From Isoetes taiwanensis (lineage: Eukaryota; Streptophyta; Lycopodiopsida; Isoetales; Isoetaceae), in assembly GCA_021234155.1 (NCBI GenBank), contig JAJEKV010000236.1:184001-248000 (forward strand): a DNA stretch of 64,000 nucleotides, given 5' to 3'. A program made the translations under genes and the position numbers. Position 1 is the stretch's first letter, and the number at the start of each line of letters is the position of its first letter. Under the pieces are notes generated by a model. It ran no database searches and was not told the DNA's origin. It saw nothing but the letters and a program-made list of their open reading frames with translations. Positions 34,737 through 52,439 of the stretch are shown here, in pieces.

Positions 34737-36297
34737 TGTGGCGTTCAAAGATAACATACGGTATGAATCGTATATTATCTCGTCACGTCACTAGTACATG
34801 TCGACTTCGGGCGACATGTGTACCGCAGCGATCGTAAAGGGTGGTACCCTAGGGTACGACCTTGTGAACCATTATATTGCACATGTTAAGGCCACATGTG
34901 AATATAATATCTTTTGCCATGTGGCAATAGCCCATTGACCAAAAGGGCCCAGCCCTAAAATTCGTGGAGATAAAGGGGCATAAACCCTAAAAAGGAAAAC
35001 CCTTTCGGTTTCCAGCCCCTATAGGTCGGATTGGAGCAGCATTGGACGCCATTTCGCCTGAAGAGTAGCAGAGGAATCGGAATTCCTAGGTTGCAGCTCG
35101 ATCCAAGACCAGCAGTCTCAAAATCCAGCGGCAGGGACGCTTTCAAAGGAGTGGGAGCCAGCCAAGAAGCGGGTTAGTGGTTGATCCGATAGTTAGATCC
35201 GAGTTTTCAGCCCTCATTCCATAGGATTAGTATCCATTCTTAGCTATAGGCGACCCCTACAGCCTAAGAATGATAAACACTAACAAAGGAACCTAACCAT
35301 ATATGATTAGGTAGATTAGAATAGATGTATTCTATTATTTCAGTTCTGTTGTGTTGATGTTTTGACATTCTATGCGCCACTCTTGTGTATTGGGAAGGGG
35401 GGTAGAGACCCAGAGCCCAAGTAGATGGATGATCCTAGTTTTAGCCCATTAATTCCTAATTAATGCGGCGGCATAAGAGCCCTTTGGCGTGGGGTGGCTG
35501 AGCTAGACCGGTGACAAGGGAGGTCTTGTCTAATCACGAGTTGATCCCTCCAGTGCGAGCGGCGACCCGGGAACGTTGTGAGCTGGGCCTAATACCCGGG
35601 CACTCGCGTGAGGGGCAGGGTATGGGCTCGACACCTCTTGGGTGATGCGTCATCTTCTAGGGGTTCAAGTCGTATACGAGCAGTGGCTCTCTGGCTCGCC
35701 TGTGATTGGCATGAACCTTCTGGAGGGGAGTGATCTCCTCCTGCCTCATCGGGGCTGGGGAGATGCAACCCGATAGCGTGTAGCCCCTCGGCTATTCACC
35801 CGCCAGAGCTACGGTCGGGGCTCCAATACTTTTCAACCTATATCGCAAAGTATGCAATGTGGGGGGCGGATGGAGTGGACTACCCAACGGCCATATTCCT
35901 ATGCCAGCCAAATCCATTTGCCATGAATTACATGCATTGCTATCTGGAGACCCCAAGCCATCAGTCGATCCCCATCAGTCCGAGCCTGGGTAGGATCTTC
36001 CCTATGTTATGTTGATGTACTGATGTGTGATGCAGCTACTGTGATATGGTGGACCACCCTTCGAGGTGGGCATGTTTATTATTGATTGATGTCATGTGCT
36101 CATGTTTTGTTTACGCTTCCGTTGCTAGGTCGATCCAGGGAGCGGGATGAATGACACGTCCATTCTTCCCTCGGGTTCTTGGCCACCATCGAGCCCGATG
36201 TTAGGTGGGCGGCCTCATCCCGCGCGATCTTTGGTTTGAGGGATGATCTCCAGTTTGTATACGATCGGGGCATCGTATATGAGCTGGGGCCGTCACA
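34737..36297 (+). repeat. 3' LTR of the LARD-like element
   Basis: 1,561 bp, collinear with 25510-27085, ending GCCGTCACA, followed by the duplicated target TTGGG. Confidence 0.9.
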
Positions 36298-36302
36298 TTG
36301 GG

Positions 36303-36435
36303 GACCAAGTTTTATGGGCAGAACATCATCATTTCTCCAAGAAGCGGTAAAGTAGCTCATGTCCAACATATTCGTAGTTAATTGGCCGCTGCGAAATACT
36401 GCCATGTAGAGTATTCGTATTGCTTTCGTTGCCAA
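36303..36435 (-). pseudogene. Reading frame interrupted by the LARD, part 1
   Basis: Minus-strand frame starting at an ATG near 36435 and reading through MLDMSYFTASWRNDDVLPIK up to KLGPQ at the insertion point. It joins in frame to 25504-25283. The protein family is not recognised. Confidence 0.5.
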
Positions 36436-36585
36436 AATTGAAAGTGTAATTCTTGGTTTCTATGGTAATTTTATTATTCCGGACGATATGGTGAAATCAA
36501 ATTGCTATTCCGGAGCCTCTATATTGCCGAACGATGAAACACTTGGGTTTCTACATGATCGCCCGCAGGACGCTTCGTAGTTAAA

Positions 36586-42097
<5,512 letters not shown>

Positions 42098-42167
42098 AGA
42101 GAGAAAATGAAAAAATGAAAATGAAATTTATTATTACGTCTTCGAGACCGCCAGGCCTATGAGACGT

Positions 42168-45100
42168 TTACACATCACAATCAAAGTCATAAAACAAATC
42201 ATCCAGTGCATCCTCTGAGAATAATACACTGGGCTCCTCTACCTCTATCTCCTCCACATTTTTCCTTTTCAACCATTCCTCTCTATGCTTAAGAATCTCA
42301 ACAATACACCCTCCAATACATGAACCTGGGTACCGAAAAAAATCACTAAGTGAATCCACATCAATCCCATACTTTGCTCTTATATCGGAATAGGCATCAC
42401 AAAAGAGCAAAACATGCCCTCATCCTCCACTACCCCACATCACATATTTTACAACATCTATATTCATGTGCAATGTCCGCCCATCTCCCAACTTCTACAC
42501 CAAGATGATGTGAGCTTAACCGGATTCTAGCAATTGCTTGCCTGTACTTCACTGATATGGGTTCCCTGAGATATTGTGCTTCCTGAAAAGAGGGATTCAT
42601 GTGATTCCTATAATATTCTTTCTTTCGGTACCGGCCGCACGGCTCCATGACTTATTTAGAAAACTCGTCTTAACCCAGCTATCAATATCTTTCTTGTGCA
42701 TCCATAACTCATCAATATTCATCCCCCATTTCACAAGCCACTTAGTAACATCCGCATACCATCCTTTATTCCTGGTTTCTTCTAGAGCATGTCTAGGCAA
42801 ACTATTGACTGGCATATCATACAAAACCTTGCACACATAGCGTAGCAACCTGCATAGAGCTTCAGCCTCAAGTGACATCATCCCGCACTCTACTAACATC
42901 ATGTCATAGGGTGTCTGCATTTTAGTACCCAACTCAGTATGAAAGAACTTCTTTTGTATCTTTTCCACCTTCTTCCATCTGTCATTAGCAAGTCCAGGCC
43001 CCCAAACTTCACATCCATAGAGCACTACAGTCTGCACAAGCACTTTATAAAGCATACGCTTCATTTCAAAATTCCAAATATCAAAGACTCACACACTTTC
43101 TTCCGCATGGCATATAATGCCTTTAAGCCAAACATTCACTCTATGTTCAGCGGCTTGATTCCGGTTAGGGCTCTTATCTACAATCAAGCCCTAAATATTT
43201 ATAATTCTCCATAATCTCCACTTGCTTACCCATATAATCGAAATGAACATGATCCGTCTTTACTCGCCAAAAACCCACGCCTTGGTCTTATCCAGATTCA
43301 CCCGCGATACCCATAGCATCCGCGAGAATCTTGCGAGCACATCTAGATGAGTTTGCATCCCTTCTATGCTCAGAAAGCAAAGACCACATCATCGGCATAT
43401 AGTAAAAGCTTAAAAACGTACCCATTCAGAGGTGTACCATCTCCTCCATGTGCTCGTGATCCATCCTTCAAGCTGGTCTATAAATAGACCAAACAAAGTA
43501 GGTGACAACGGACATCCCCGCTTCACCCCATATTGCTTTCTACCACTTCATCACATGATCCTAGAAAAGGAAATGATAATTGTACAAGTACTTTCTTATA
43601 AAGTACACTTACAAGATGCCTAAGGCTTGATGGGATCCTCAAATCCACCATCCTCGGCCACAAATTTTAGCCTATCCACCATATCAAAAGCTTTCTTGAA
43701 TTCTACAAATGTAGCAAACATAGGTTTCCTTTTACCAATAACAGGAGTCCATCATAGTCCGGAGAGTAACCGGATGATGGTGGTGGACTTCTTGGGTCTA
43801 AAACCCGCTTGCCCCTCTTGCTCGACATTATGCTCTTCCGTCCAAATGCTAATTTTACGCTCAAGTATGGAAGCAAACAATTTTGCATAAAGACTACTAA
43901 CCATGATGGTGCGATAGTTTCTGGATCGCCTTCATCCCCCGATTTATGCAATGGCACAACCCTATTCACTGCCAAGACATGGGAAACCCATCTCTCAACG
44001 CCATATTAAACATATCCACAATCTTATTTGCAACTTCTTCTCCAGCCCATTTAAGCATTTCAGCCATAAGGCCACAAGCATCTGGCCGCTTTTACCATTA
44101 GCAAGCCTCTTAAGTCCATCCTCAGATGTCATTGATAGTAAAAGTAAGCACATCCTCTCGCTTCTTCTACCATCGTACCTTCAACCCGGTACATTATATA
44201 GCTTCCGCGACGTGTGCTATCAAAGCCTCAACATGCAACCCATCAGCCCTATATTGCGCAGGTTTAAGTCTCTTCCAAAATTTTTTAGGTTCAGCCAACA
44301 ACTCTTCCACCATTTTCCTATTCTTTTTGTGCAGATATGCCCGTTTCTTGCTTTTAAGCATTTGAATATAAACCTTTCTTTCATGTACCTTATTCACCCC
44401 TTGTGCTAATTTAAATCTTAACCTTTGTTGCTTGCATTCCGCATCAAACCATGCATTGCAAGGTAGCCCCTGTCGCTGGCGATAAGAAATAAAACAGCTA
44501 TCAGCAGATTGAGTCAAAATCATAGTCATTGCATCACTCATTTCCTGTAATGTATTAGGCCAAACAAGGGATGCAACTTTTTGCGCACACATTTTACTAT
44601 ACTCCTCCTCGCTTTATCATATTTTAAGTATATCCGTTTTACCTTTTTTTGAAGCACCACCTTTTGTCTATATTGACATCAGACGCTTATTTCTATGGAC
44701 ACGGGCACATGATCGAGGAGTTCTCATTTTCATCTCCAATCCAAACTAACAATATGTTTAGCGAAAGATGGCTTAGCAATGATGTAGTCTACAACACTTG
44801 CATTTTTACAAGTTCGTTTTCCAGAACCTGGATATCTAGCTGTACCATTGAAAATCACCATCTCAAAACCACCACACAAATGCAAGACATGACGGCCTTG
44901 TGGAGTCGGGCCATTTCACTTTGTCCCCGAAATCCTATTCCACCACGATATCTCTAACTTCGTCATTATCTAACATCTCTAACCATTCGCTTCCCCATCC
45001 GGGCTCACCAAAGCTGCTTGATGGTTCCCAGTACGACCATTAAAGTCACCCATCAACAAAATCTCACCTGTCAAACTTAGAGTCAAAATATCATGTTCCA

Positions 45101-45464
45101 AATAAAAAAATGGATCATCTTTATCTAAATTTTCTTTATTATAAACAGGAGAATCCCTTGGTGGAAAATAACAACCTGCCACATATATCTTACCATACTT
45201 GCCTGGTACTTCAATCCAAATATACTGTGCGGATGCTTTATGCTTTAACACCGAAACGGTCTGCGCAATTTCAATTCTCGCATAGCAAGCAATGCCCCCA
45301 GAACCTTTAAGATTCCATCCTTTCTTATTCCAAACAGAATGCAACAAAGTAAAGCCTGCAATATTTGGGAGACCTTTCTCCTCATGTTCACAAGTTTCCA
45401 AAAAGAAAATTATATCTACATCAACTAAAAAATCCAGCATAGTGCATACCTTGCTATATTTCAA
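42168..45464 (-). pseudogene. LINE ORF2 (endonuclease and reverse transcriptase), broken
   Basis: Pieces in order on the minus strand: endonuclease 45464-44979 (catalytic FLETCEHE and MGDFNGRTG); linker 44592-44194; RT1 NRVVPLHKSGDEGDPE near 43960 with QAGFRPKKST-like sequence; a FKKAFDMVDRLKFV-like block near 43660; LLYADDVV at about 43380-43410; thumb 43064-42597 (VLYGCEVWGPGL); C-terminal zinc-knuckle region to 42168. At least eight frame changes or stops were seen. Confidence 0.85.
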
Positions 45465-45538
45465 TGTGTTGATATTCCAGCATACTATCCTGGCGGTCGT
45501 TACTTCCTATGCCCCATCTATTACCACTCTTCCACCTC

Positions 45539-46541
45539 TCAACACGCACTCTTTCCTGCTGCCCTAGCTTCCTTCATTCTCAAAATGTCACTTTTCCGCT
45601 GCTCAAATTGAGTTTTAGTAAGGTCATCATTGATCCAAATGCGTTGACCTTTAAGCAATGAGCGCTTCTGCATGACCCGTGCTTTAACCTCTTTACTTGC
45701 ACACTTCACTAAAATATTACGTGTTCCTTCACCTTTCCTCCCAATCTGATATGCCTCCAAAACATCCACTTGCACCTGCATATTCTCTGCTATAAAATTT
45801 TGCACGGCCTCAATGGTATTCTCGTTCTCTTCCTCTGGCAACCCTGCAATTCTAAAGTTGTTCGCTTTAATCTCCCTCTCATGCATATCACTCAAGTGTT
45901 CCATTTTTTCATTGAGTATGTCTATAGCTTCCTGAAATCCCCTGCCCTGTTCATGTGGAGCACTAAAGTTCGGATTTTCTATCTCACATTGAGGTGCCAT
46001 GTTTACAATCTGTTGCTTTAACTCAGAATTCTCATGCTTTAGTGAGAACAAGCATTCATTCATACCTTGAAGAATTTTCATCATTTGAGCTTGTTTGTCC
46101 GCCGCTTTCCCTCCCTTTCGTGCTTGCTCTGCCTCTTTTCTAGCCTGCTCCATCGAATCCAAGATCCTCATCATGACCGTCAAGAGCTGACCCACAATCA
46201 GTTCCCCAAAAGGACCAGAAGACATGCCTCCTATGGCCGGATTTGAATGAGACATTGGAGCCGCTGCCGGGATCCCAAAAACAGAAATTTGCGGAGCAGA
46301 AGTAATGTGAGGGTCCCGGCTGGACCGGGCCGAACTTGCAGAAGGCAAATCCCCCCGTATAAGCGGCAGGTGAATCTTCTCCACAACCCGGTTCGTCGGA
46401 TGAAGCATCAGAGTTAATGCTGCTGTTATCAGAGGTTATTTGTTTTGTTTTTCCTGTTTTCTTTTCATTAGCTTTGTTGTTTATGTTCTGGCCTGATGCA
46501 GACCCACCATCCCTTTTTTTTGCTTTTTGTTTATTTGCCAT
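45539..46541 (-). pseudogene. LINE ORF1 protein (L1 type), one frameshift
   Basis: RNA-binding partner protein of the LINE. A start at 46541 (MANKQKAKKRDGGSASGQN) reads about 50 Lys/Ser-rich residues, then a single frame change near 46390 leads into a 289-codon frame ending at 45539. That frame has a charged coiled-coil-like stretch (QARKEAEQARKGGKAADKQ), a second helix region, then an L1-like RRM and C-terminal domain: NNFRIAGLPEEENENTIEAV and later INDDLTKTQFEQRKSDI. This order (coiled coil, RRM, CTD) is that of L1 ORF1 proteins. Confidence 0.8.
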
Positions 46542-47022
46542 GGTCTCCCCTCGTTATAACTTTATCCGACCGCGGTGCAAACCTGATCCGCCCGGTGAAG
46601 ATTACGATTCTTGCAGACTGGCCGCAACTTCCAAAGCGACCCCACTTGCTGCAGTCCGGCCTAGCCGCCATGACACCTGCTACAATCCTCTCCCTTTAAG
46701 AAGACGGTTTTTGTCTGTTTTTGTCCAAGGATGCAAGGATGCCACCGGCCAAAGACTAAACCAGCAGTCCGATTATCCCAGCCAAAAACCAAGTAGCAGC
46801 CGAAAACCAAGTTGAAGCGAGACCGACCCGCTTTGCGAAACTAGTTTCGATCGGACTCAAAATGTTTTGTTAAAACCAGGTGACAAATGCACGTTTTTTC
46901 GGATTCCAGGTGAAAACAACACAAAATCCTTGCACAAAATCGCATGTAGTCACAAGGCCTGCCTCGGATCACGAGCCCAAGTCAGAACCACAAAACCCTA
47001 GCGCCCAAACTAGCGCCCAAAT

Positions 47023-47138
<116 letters not shown>

Positions 47139-47530
47139 CTTAGAGATGACGAGAGATGAGAGAGATGGGGAGAGATGGGAGATGGGTGAGAGTGGGAAAA
47201 CCCAACTCTCACCTCGAGATGATTCGCCTCTAATTATTAGGGTTTTTCATTGCCCACTAACCAAACAATTAGCCTTAATTTTTCGCTGAAAAACCGCCCC
47301 AAATGTTTCCCTTAATCAATACCGGGGCCATTTCCCCTGTTTCTTGATCTTCAAGGCCGCTTTATTCTTGCTACAAGTATCCAATTCCTCGGCAATTAGC
47401 CGATTACGCATCCGTATTCATCCGATCACGCAGGCATTTTTCATTATGTTTTTGTGCATTTGTTCATTATTTTCTCGATCGGCAATTTCCTTTTGTGTCG
47501 CCCTTATTCCTGCAATTTCCTTGAATTCAG

Positions 47531-48340
47531 ATGTCTAAGGCCTCTCGACCGCTTTGCCAAAGAACCAAAGAAGCCTTTTCGTGCCTCCGGATTGAAAAAA
47601 TGGCACCAAGAAGGACCAGGAAAATGGCAGCCGGATCTCCATGGATGTTCAATTGGAGACTAATTTCGAGCCAATTCCGACTTCAAGGCAGTCAAAAGAA
47701 AAGAGATCCAAGCGTGTATTCAAATAAATTCAAGGCACCCTCCAATATTGTGAGTGAATCTTTAGAAACCGATTACGCTTTGGCTATTGTTGTGCATGAG
47801 CGGGAAAATTCGAAAGTGATAGACACAAAGAATAGGAAGTCCCCATTGCAATGGCCGGATCACGGTGTCTCCACATTCCTCAATCTCACGAACGAGATGA
47901 AATTGGTAGGAGGAGGCACCCTCAACCTCTCCAACACACGCTGGAGGGAAATTATGATGAAATTGCAGCCCTTTGTTGGGGGTTTAGTGGAGCCGAGACA
48001 ACTAAAGAACAAATGGGATAAGTCGCAAGCTAAATTTAAAGATGAGAAGGAGGCTTGTAGCCATACAGGTTCCGAACCATCAAGTTGGCAATGGTATGAC
48101 GAATGGAAGAAGTTAAATATGGTGTTACCTCGATAATCCAATACCAGTCTTTGGTGATGATGGTGAATTTGGCAATGAAGCTTTGAGGTCGCGCGAGACT
48201 TGCATGCCAATTACTCGAGAATCTTTCATGAATGATAGTTATTTTGAAACTGTTGGAACAGATGCGGCATTTGAAGACCAATTTGCTGATCCACCCAATT
48301 CAAACAATGATGTTAACACGGAAATCCAAGCAGTCCGGTG
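47531..48340 (+). pseudogene. Myb/SANT-like protein of a Harbinger element
   Basis: A frame from about 47531 to the stop at 48134-48136 ends with a Myb/SANT-like DNA-binding domain: WPDHGVSTFLNLTNEMKLVG, then TRWREIMMKL, then LKNKWDKSQAKFKDEKE and WQWYDEWKK. In PIF/Harbinger transposons such a protein helps the transposase reach the nucleus and bind the ends. The next frame stays open from 48132 to about 48341 (DNPIPVFGDDGEFGNEALRS), so one single-base frame change at 48131 breaks the gene. More C-terminal remains can be followed to about 48720. Confidence 0.75.
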
Positions 48341-48729
48341 ATGCGAAATTCAATCAATAGGACACCCACAGTGAAACCCGCATGATTCTTCAAGTCCTAG
48401 ATCAGCAAGCATGTAATCAGCCTGAGTTTGTGGAAAACCTACAAGTAGAAAGAAGTCGGGTTGCAAATAGATGAGGACATTGCAATGGGAATATCACGGA
48501 TGGCAAGCACATTTGGGGACACAGAGGTGAAGAAATTAGATTTTCCGAAAGAAGAAAGTGCAAGAAAAATTGAGTTGGTCGGGGAATTGAAAACAATAAG
48601 ATCCGCAAAACGGTCACGAAAATTGCAGAGAGTCAATGGCTGCAATGACTCAAAGCATATGTGAAATGACAAAGGAGACCTTGCTCGAATTGCCAAACTT
48701 GTTTGCCAAAAACAAGGAATAAAGGTTCG

Positions 48730-50186
48730 TTTTCGGTTATTTGCTTTTTTAGAATTTCTTTTTTGGAACTGTCACAAAATCATCCAAGATTCTTAAATAT
48801 TAAAGAAGTCGCATGTGACCCTATTATTTTAGCATTAAATATTGCCTTCTAGTCACAAATCATCCAAATTCGTAAAGGCTACTTAAGCTCCCTCAATTCT
48901 TGCATGCAAGCCCCTTCGACAATATGGAGAGAGTCGAGTGAACCAAAGCGCCTAACGCTCTCCTAGCGAAGCTCCTCTTCTCGAAGTTCCTCTTCTTGAG
49001 TTCCTATCAAACTCCACCCACCACATCTTCATCTTCCTCCGAGATGCCCTACTATTCTGACCATGATACCGGCCTACCTCCGGTGATGAGGTTCTTCCGA
49101 CATGACATTGGGGATTCTCGGCCAGTTTAGTGACCCGCCTGTCCGCTTACGAGAATATTTTTCGGGAAAATCAAGAAGACTCCTCCTCGACGAAGTGGAG
49201 CAAGAAGAAAGCGAGTTTTCATCTCCCCTTTGTCGGCCAAGTGACCCGAAGTTGAAGTTATGTCTCACAAGGTTATTCATGGCAGCTTGATGGGAGACCA
49301 TTTCATCTTTTATTCGAATGGGCATTTCCGTGGATCGGGGAGGTTTTGGAATGGGCAGCAAATTTGCAAAAACAACCGTCATTGGGGCATATGGAGTGTG
49401 TATATTTGAAGCTACAGGAAATGTGGTGCCTCCATCAAATTCGTAGTCCAACCTTTCCTTGTGATCTGTGTCCCCTTTCTATGCGAATCTGACTCTCCTT
49501 CACTTCTTTTTTTTGTTATGCATTTTCTTTTTATAAAATACCTTTGTTTCTGTTAAATGGCATGGCTGCCATTCTTTTTTTCTCATATGATTGCTCGGAA
49601 ACTGAGAGTTGAAAACAAATGCAGATTTCCTGGTATCATTGGAAGGTGTGCAGACTTGTTTTTAGTATAGTGAAGTCATTTGACTCACTTAGAATGTTTC
49701 TGGAATGCTCAAATATTTTGAACAGGGCTTTATATGCCCATGTAATCTTTCTTTATGAATATAAACTTCCCTTTTCAAACTTGTTTGTGTACAAATGATT
49801 TTTCCTGCTCTTGTAAGTTCTCTAATTGCTTTATGAATATAAACTTCTCTTTTCAAACTTGTTTGTGTACAAATGATTTTTCCTACTCTTGAAAGTTCTC
49901 TAATTGTGAAGTCACAGGACTCACTAATTCTGTAACAGGGTGTTCAGTATTTCTAAGTGAAATGTTTTGAGGCTGTAAATGGAAACTTAGCTCTAAACTC
50001 AAACACTTATTCGTCATAATGTAAGAAATGCCTGACAAATAAGTAAAGATAGCGAGATGGATAAGAATTGACTTCTGAATTTAATATTTATTGTCTACAA
50101 AAAAACAATCATGGGATCACATGTCCTTCCAGATTTTCAAATAACACGTGCCTCATTTGATCACCTTGTTTTTTTAATGACCTCAT
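48730..50186. other. Middle of the Harbinger-like region
   Basis: 49100-49450 shows a weak plus-strand frame (SKFAKTTVIGAYGVCIFEAT near 49360) that I cannot assign. 49751-49906 is a 78-bp tandem duplication starting CTTTATGAATATAAACTTC, two copies with about four differences. The rest is AT-rich. Confidence 0.45.
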
Positions 50187-51400
50187 TCATGGCCACATTT
50201 CATAGTAGTAAACTGGTGGAGGATCATCCTCAATTGGCAGCATGTCCCAGCCCTTGTGTTCCATTATACAGAAGTTCCAAAGAACACAACATGCGTGTAT
50301 GATCTTGGAAGCTTTGGCAACATGCACGGGCAAGTGTTTCAGAATTCTGAATTTTTCCTTAACAATTCCAAATCCATTCTCCACACACACTCTGCCCCTA
50401 CAAATCCTTTTGTTGAACTTACCATAAGCACCACGGTTTTGAGGAAAAACTTTAAGGAGAAAGGGCACTGCTAGAATAGGTCGAGTCACCTAATAGAAGA
50501 GGTGGAATATTTACGAACATCTTGATCAAGAGGGCTGCCCCTTCTTGAGTTTTTACGCCACTAAGAGTCACCTGCTTGGTTCTTGCAAAATTTGTTTTGA
50601 AGCAATTTTGTTATAGATGGAGCTCTTCTTGAACTGGTTAGAATCATGGACTGAACCTGTTCTTGTTACACAAACATTTATAAAAAGTCTGCTATGTGTC
50701 ACAATTCCTTGCATGAGACATGAATGCCTCTTATGTCTGCTGTAATAGTCTTCCCATTGTCTTTTTTTTTGGGTTTCCTCCATAAAAAAATATGGGATCA
50801 AATCAACGCACCATATATATTGGGCAACCCTGTTGCATCATGGAATTCCTTAATGCCTTTGAATTAATCTTGCACTGTAGGCATTGCAACAAAACGTTTG
50901 TAAAGCATTGTCTTGAAGCCAAAACAAGCGTGATTTTCTTGGTATATTTCATCTTTGTTGCTTTCCCAACATAAAATCTCGACCGACATGTAAGGGCATA
51001 TCCCCGTGTGCAAGAAAATGAGAACCATAGCAAGCTGCTTTCACGGGATCAACGGGGGCCTTACTTTAATACCGGGCCGACAAGATAGGGCACAATTAAA
51101 CCTACCAATCTCTCAAATGTGGCTCTCTTCATCCTGTAAAATTGGTGCCACATATCATCTTCAAAGGAAGCTATACAATTCCATGCGTGGTTATCAATAT
51201 TATCCCATTGTGTTCTACGCCTTTGGAGCAATCCAAAATCTTCTTGGTGGTCTTCTAACCCTGCTGAACCCCAGAACCATTAACGCTACCGGATGCGCAA
51301 AAAAAACATACCATTGTTGTCTTCTAAAACATCGTCATCGAGCGGGGTCATTGGATCTTGAGCTCATTGAGTTCCAATAGCTGCAAGCGATATCTCGTAA
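50187..51400 (-). pseudogene. PIF/Harbinger transposase (DDE_Tnp_4 type), broken
   Basis: Minus-strand pieces keep the order of the catalytic domain. 50801-50568 has WEDYYSRHKRHSCLMQGIVT followed by GSVHDSNQFKKSSIYNKIA, the second-Asp region of Harbinger transposases. 50489-50187 has NRGAYGKFNKRICRGRVCVE followed by NGFGIVKEKFRIL, where the Glu of VEN is the third catalytic residue. The first-Asp region is not clearly preserved. Stops and frame changes between the pieces make it non-functional. Confidence 0.8.
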
Positions 51401-51829
51401 TGCAAATCTGAGTGTCAAAGCACGAAAAAGCATGGCAATCATACCAAAAATGACCCGGATCCATGGTTTAGTGGCGGAATCGAAAGAAAGGGGAGGGAAA
51501 ACTAGAAATGAATTATCCCACATTGCCCGTAGAACCAAGAAATCTGAGGCTTGAATATCCCACAATTTGGCTTCCGAATTGGGCGTTACGATCGAATTAT
51601 CCCACATTTTCTCTCGTCGGCCGGAATTGATGCGTGATTGAAAATCCGGCAAACAGCAAAAAATCTGCCAATAACAGAGGCTGTTAAGCCTCGAGAGACA
51701 ATCGTCTCTCCTCTCCTCCCAAAAAAATACGTACATTTCGGGGAGGAACCGTATGTGACGAGAGATGGATTTTTTTACGAGCATGTGGCCGACGCAAGAG
51801 AGAGAGAGCATGTTAGAGCTTAGGTGGCA

Positions 51830-52355
51830 TGTTTGAGCCCACGTGGCATATTAGAGGGGGAGTGGCATGGTCCATCTCTGGTTCTTCATATCAATGTGTC
51901 TTATACAAGTTGCCAAGTGATGGATGTCTTCAATCTACAAGCGCCCACGCACGCGCACACACACACACCACGAAGTCAAATGCTAGTGAAGTGTGTCAAG
52001 CATGGATATAACTCTTGTATGCTACCATTTTGTGGAGTAATGGCATGTGGACAACTTGGTCATACATGGATTCTTAGATAACTATAAAAAACCACACCTC
52101 AAAAAAACACTACCATAAAAAACACCATCTTAAAAAAAACATCCTTTCAAAAAACTATACCGCCTGAGATAACAACACATCCTTAAAAAAGAAACTACAC
52201 CTCCGTAAGAAACCACACATTCTTTAAAAAAGAAGCTATGGCTCCTTAAGAAAAACTATAGTATATCCTTGGAAAACCACATCTCCGTATAACTATGTGT
52301 AGGTTTTTTTTCAAATCTTCAAAAAAACAACCCGTATTTTGTTTTTACTGTTGTT
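51830..52355. other. Low-complexity A-rich stretch
   Basis: A short (CA)n lies near 51957-51970. 52085-52290 consists of loosely repeated ACCACACCTCCTTAAAAAA-like units of 25-40 bp. No gene. Confidence 0.5.
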
Positions 52356-52439
52356 TTCAGCCGTGGACCAAATGCTGGGGTTGTAGTGGAGTATTTTCAG
52401 TCTGCTTGAGTTCTTAATCGTCGTCAGGCTCGGTGGCAT

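Larger units (their letters stand above)
25510..36297 (+). mobile_element. Large LTR retrotransposon without coding genes (LARD-like)
   Basis: A complete insertion: target duplication TTGGG at 25505-25509 and 36298-36302, 5' LTR 25510-27085, primer site after it, polypurine tract before the 3' LTR, 3' LTR 34737-36297. The 7.65-kb interior has no frame longer than about 140 codons and I found no zinc knuckle, protease, RT or integrase motif, so it would depend on another element's proteins. The two LTRs differ by many small changes, clustered in some stretches, so the insertion is older than the copia one. Strand is inferred from primer-site position. Confidence 0.88.
42104..47022 (-). mobile_element. 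Full-length LINE, decayed
   Basis: About 4.9 kb on the minus strand. The 5' end near 47022 has two GGCGCT words followed by AGGGTTTT (46995-47018), like the LINE ending at 18475. Then come ORF1 (45539-46541), the ORF2 endonuclease (44979-45464), RT (43380-44592) and the C-terminus (42168-43064). The 3' signature CGTCTCATAGGCCTGGCGG is followed by a tail of TTTTCA units at 42104-42127. ORF2 is broken many times. Confidence 0.85.
47140..51806. mobile_element. Decayed PIF/Harbinger-type transposon
   Basis: Contains the two genes typical of the superfamily facing each other: a Myb/SANT-like protein on plus (47531-48340) and a DDE transposase on minus (50187-51400). The right end carries GAGAGACAATCGTCTCTC at about 51691 and CATGTGGCCGACGCA at 51782, followed by (AG)n. 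The left end near 47140 has a related GAGATGGGGAGAGATGGGAG block, also found at 40380, but not the matching 15-bp terminus. Target duplications were not found. Confidence 0.65.
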
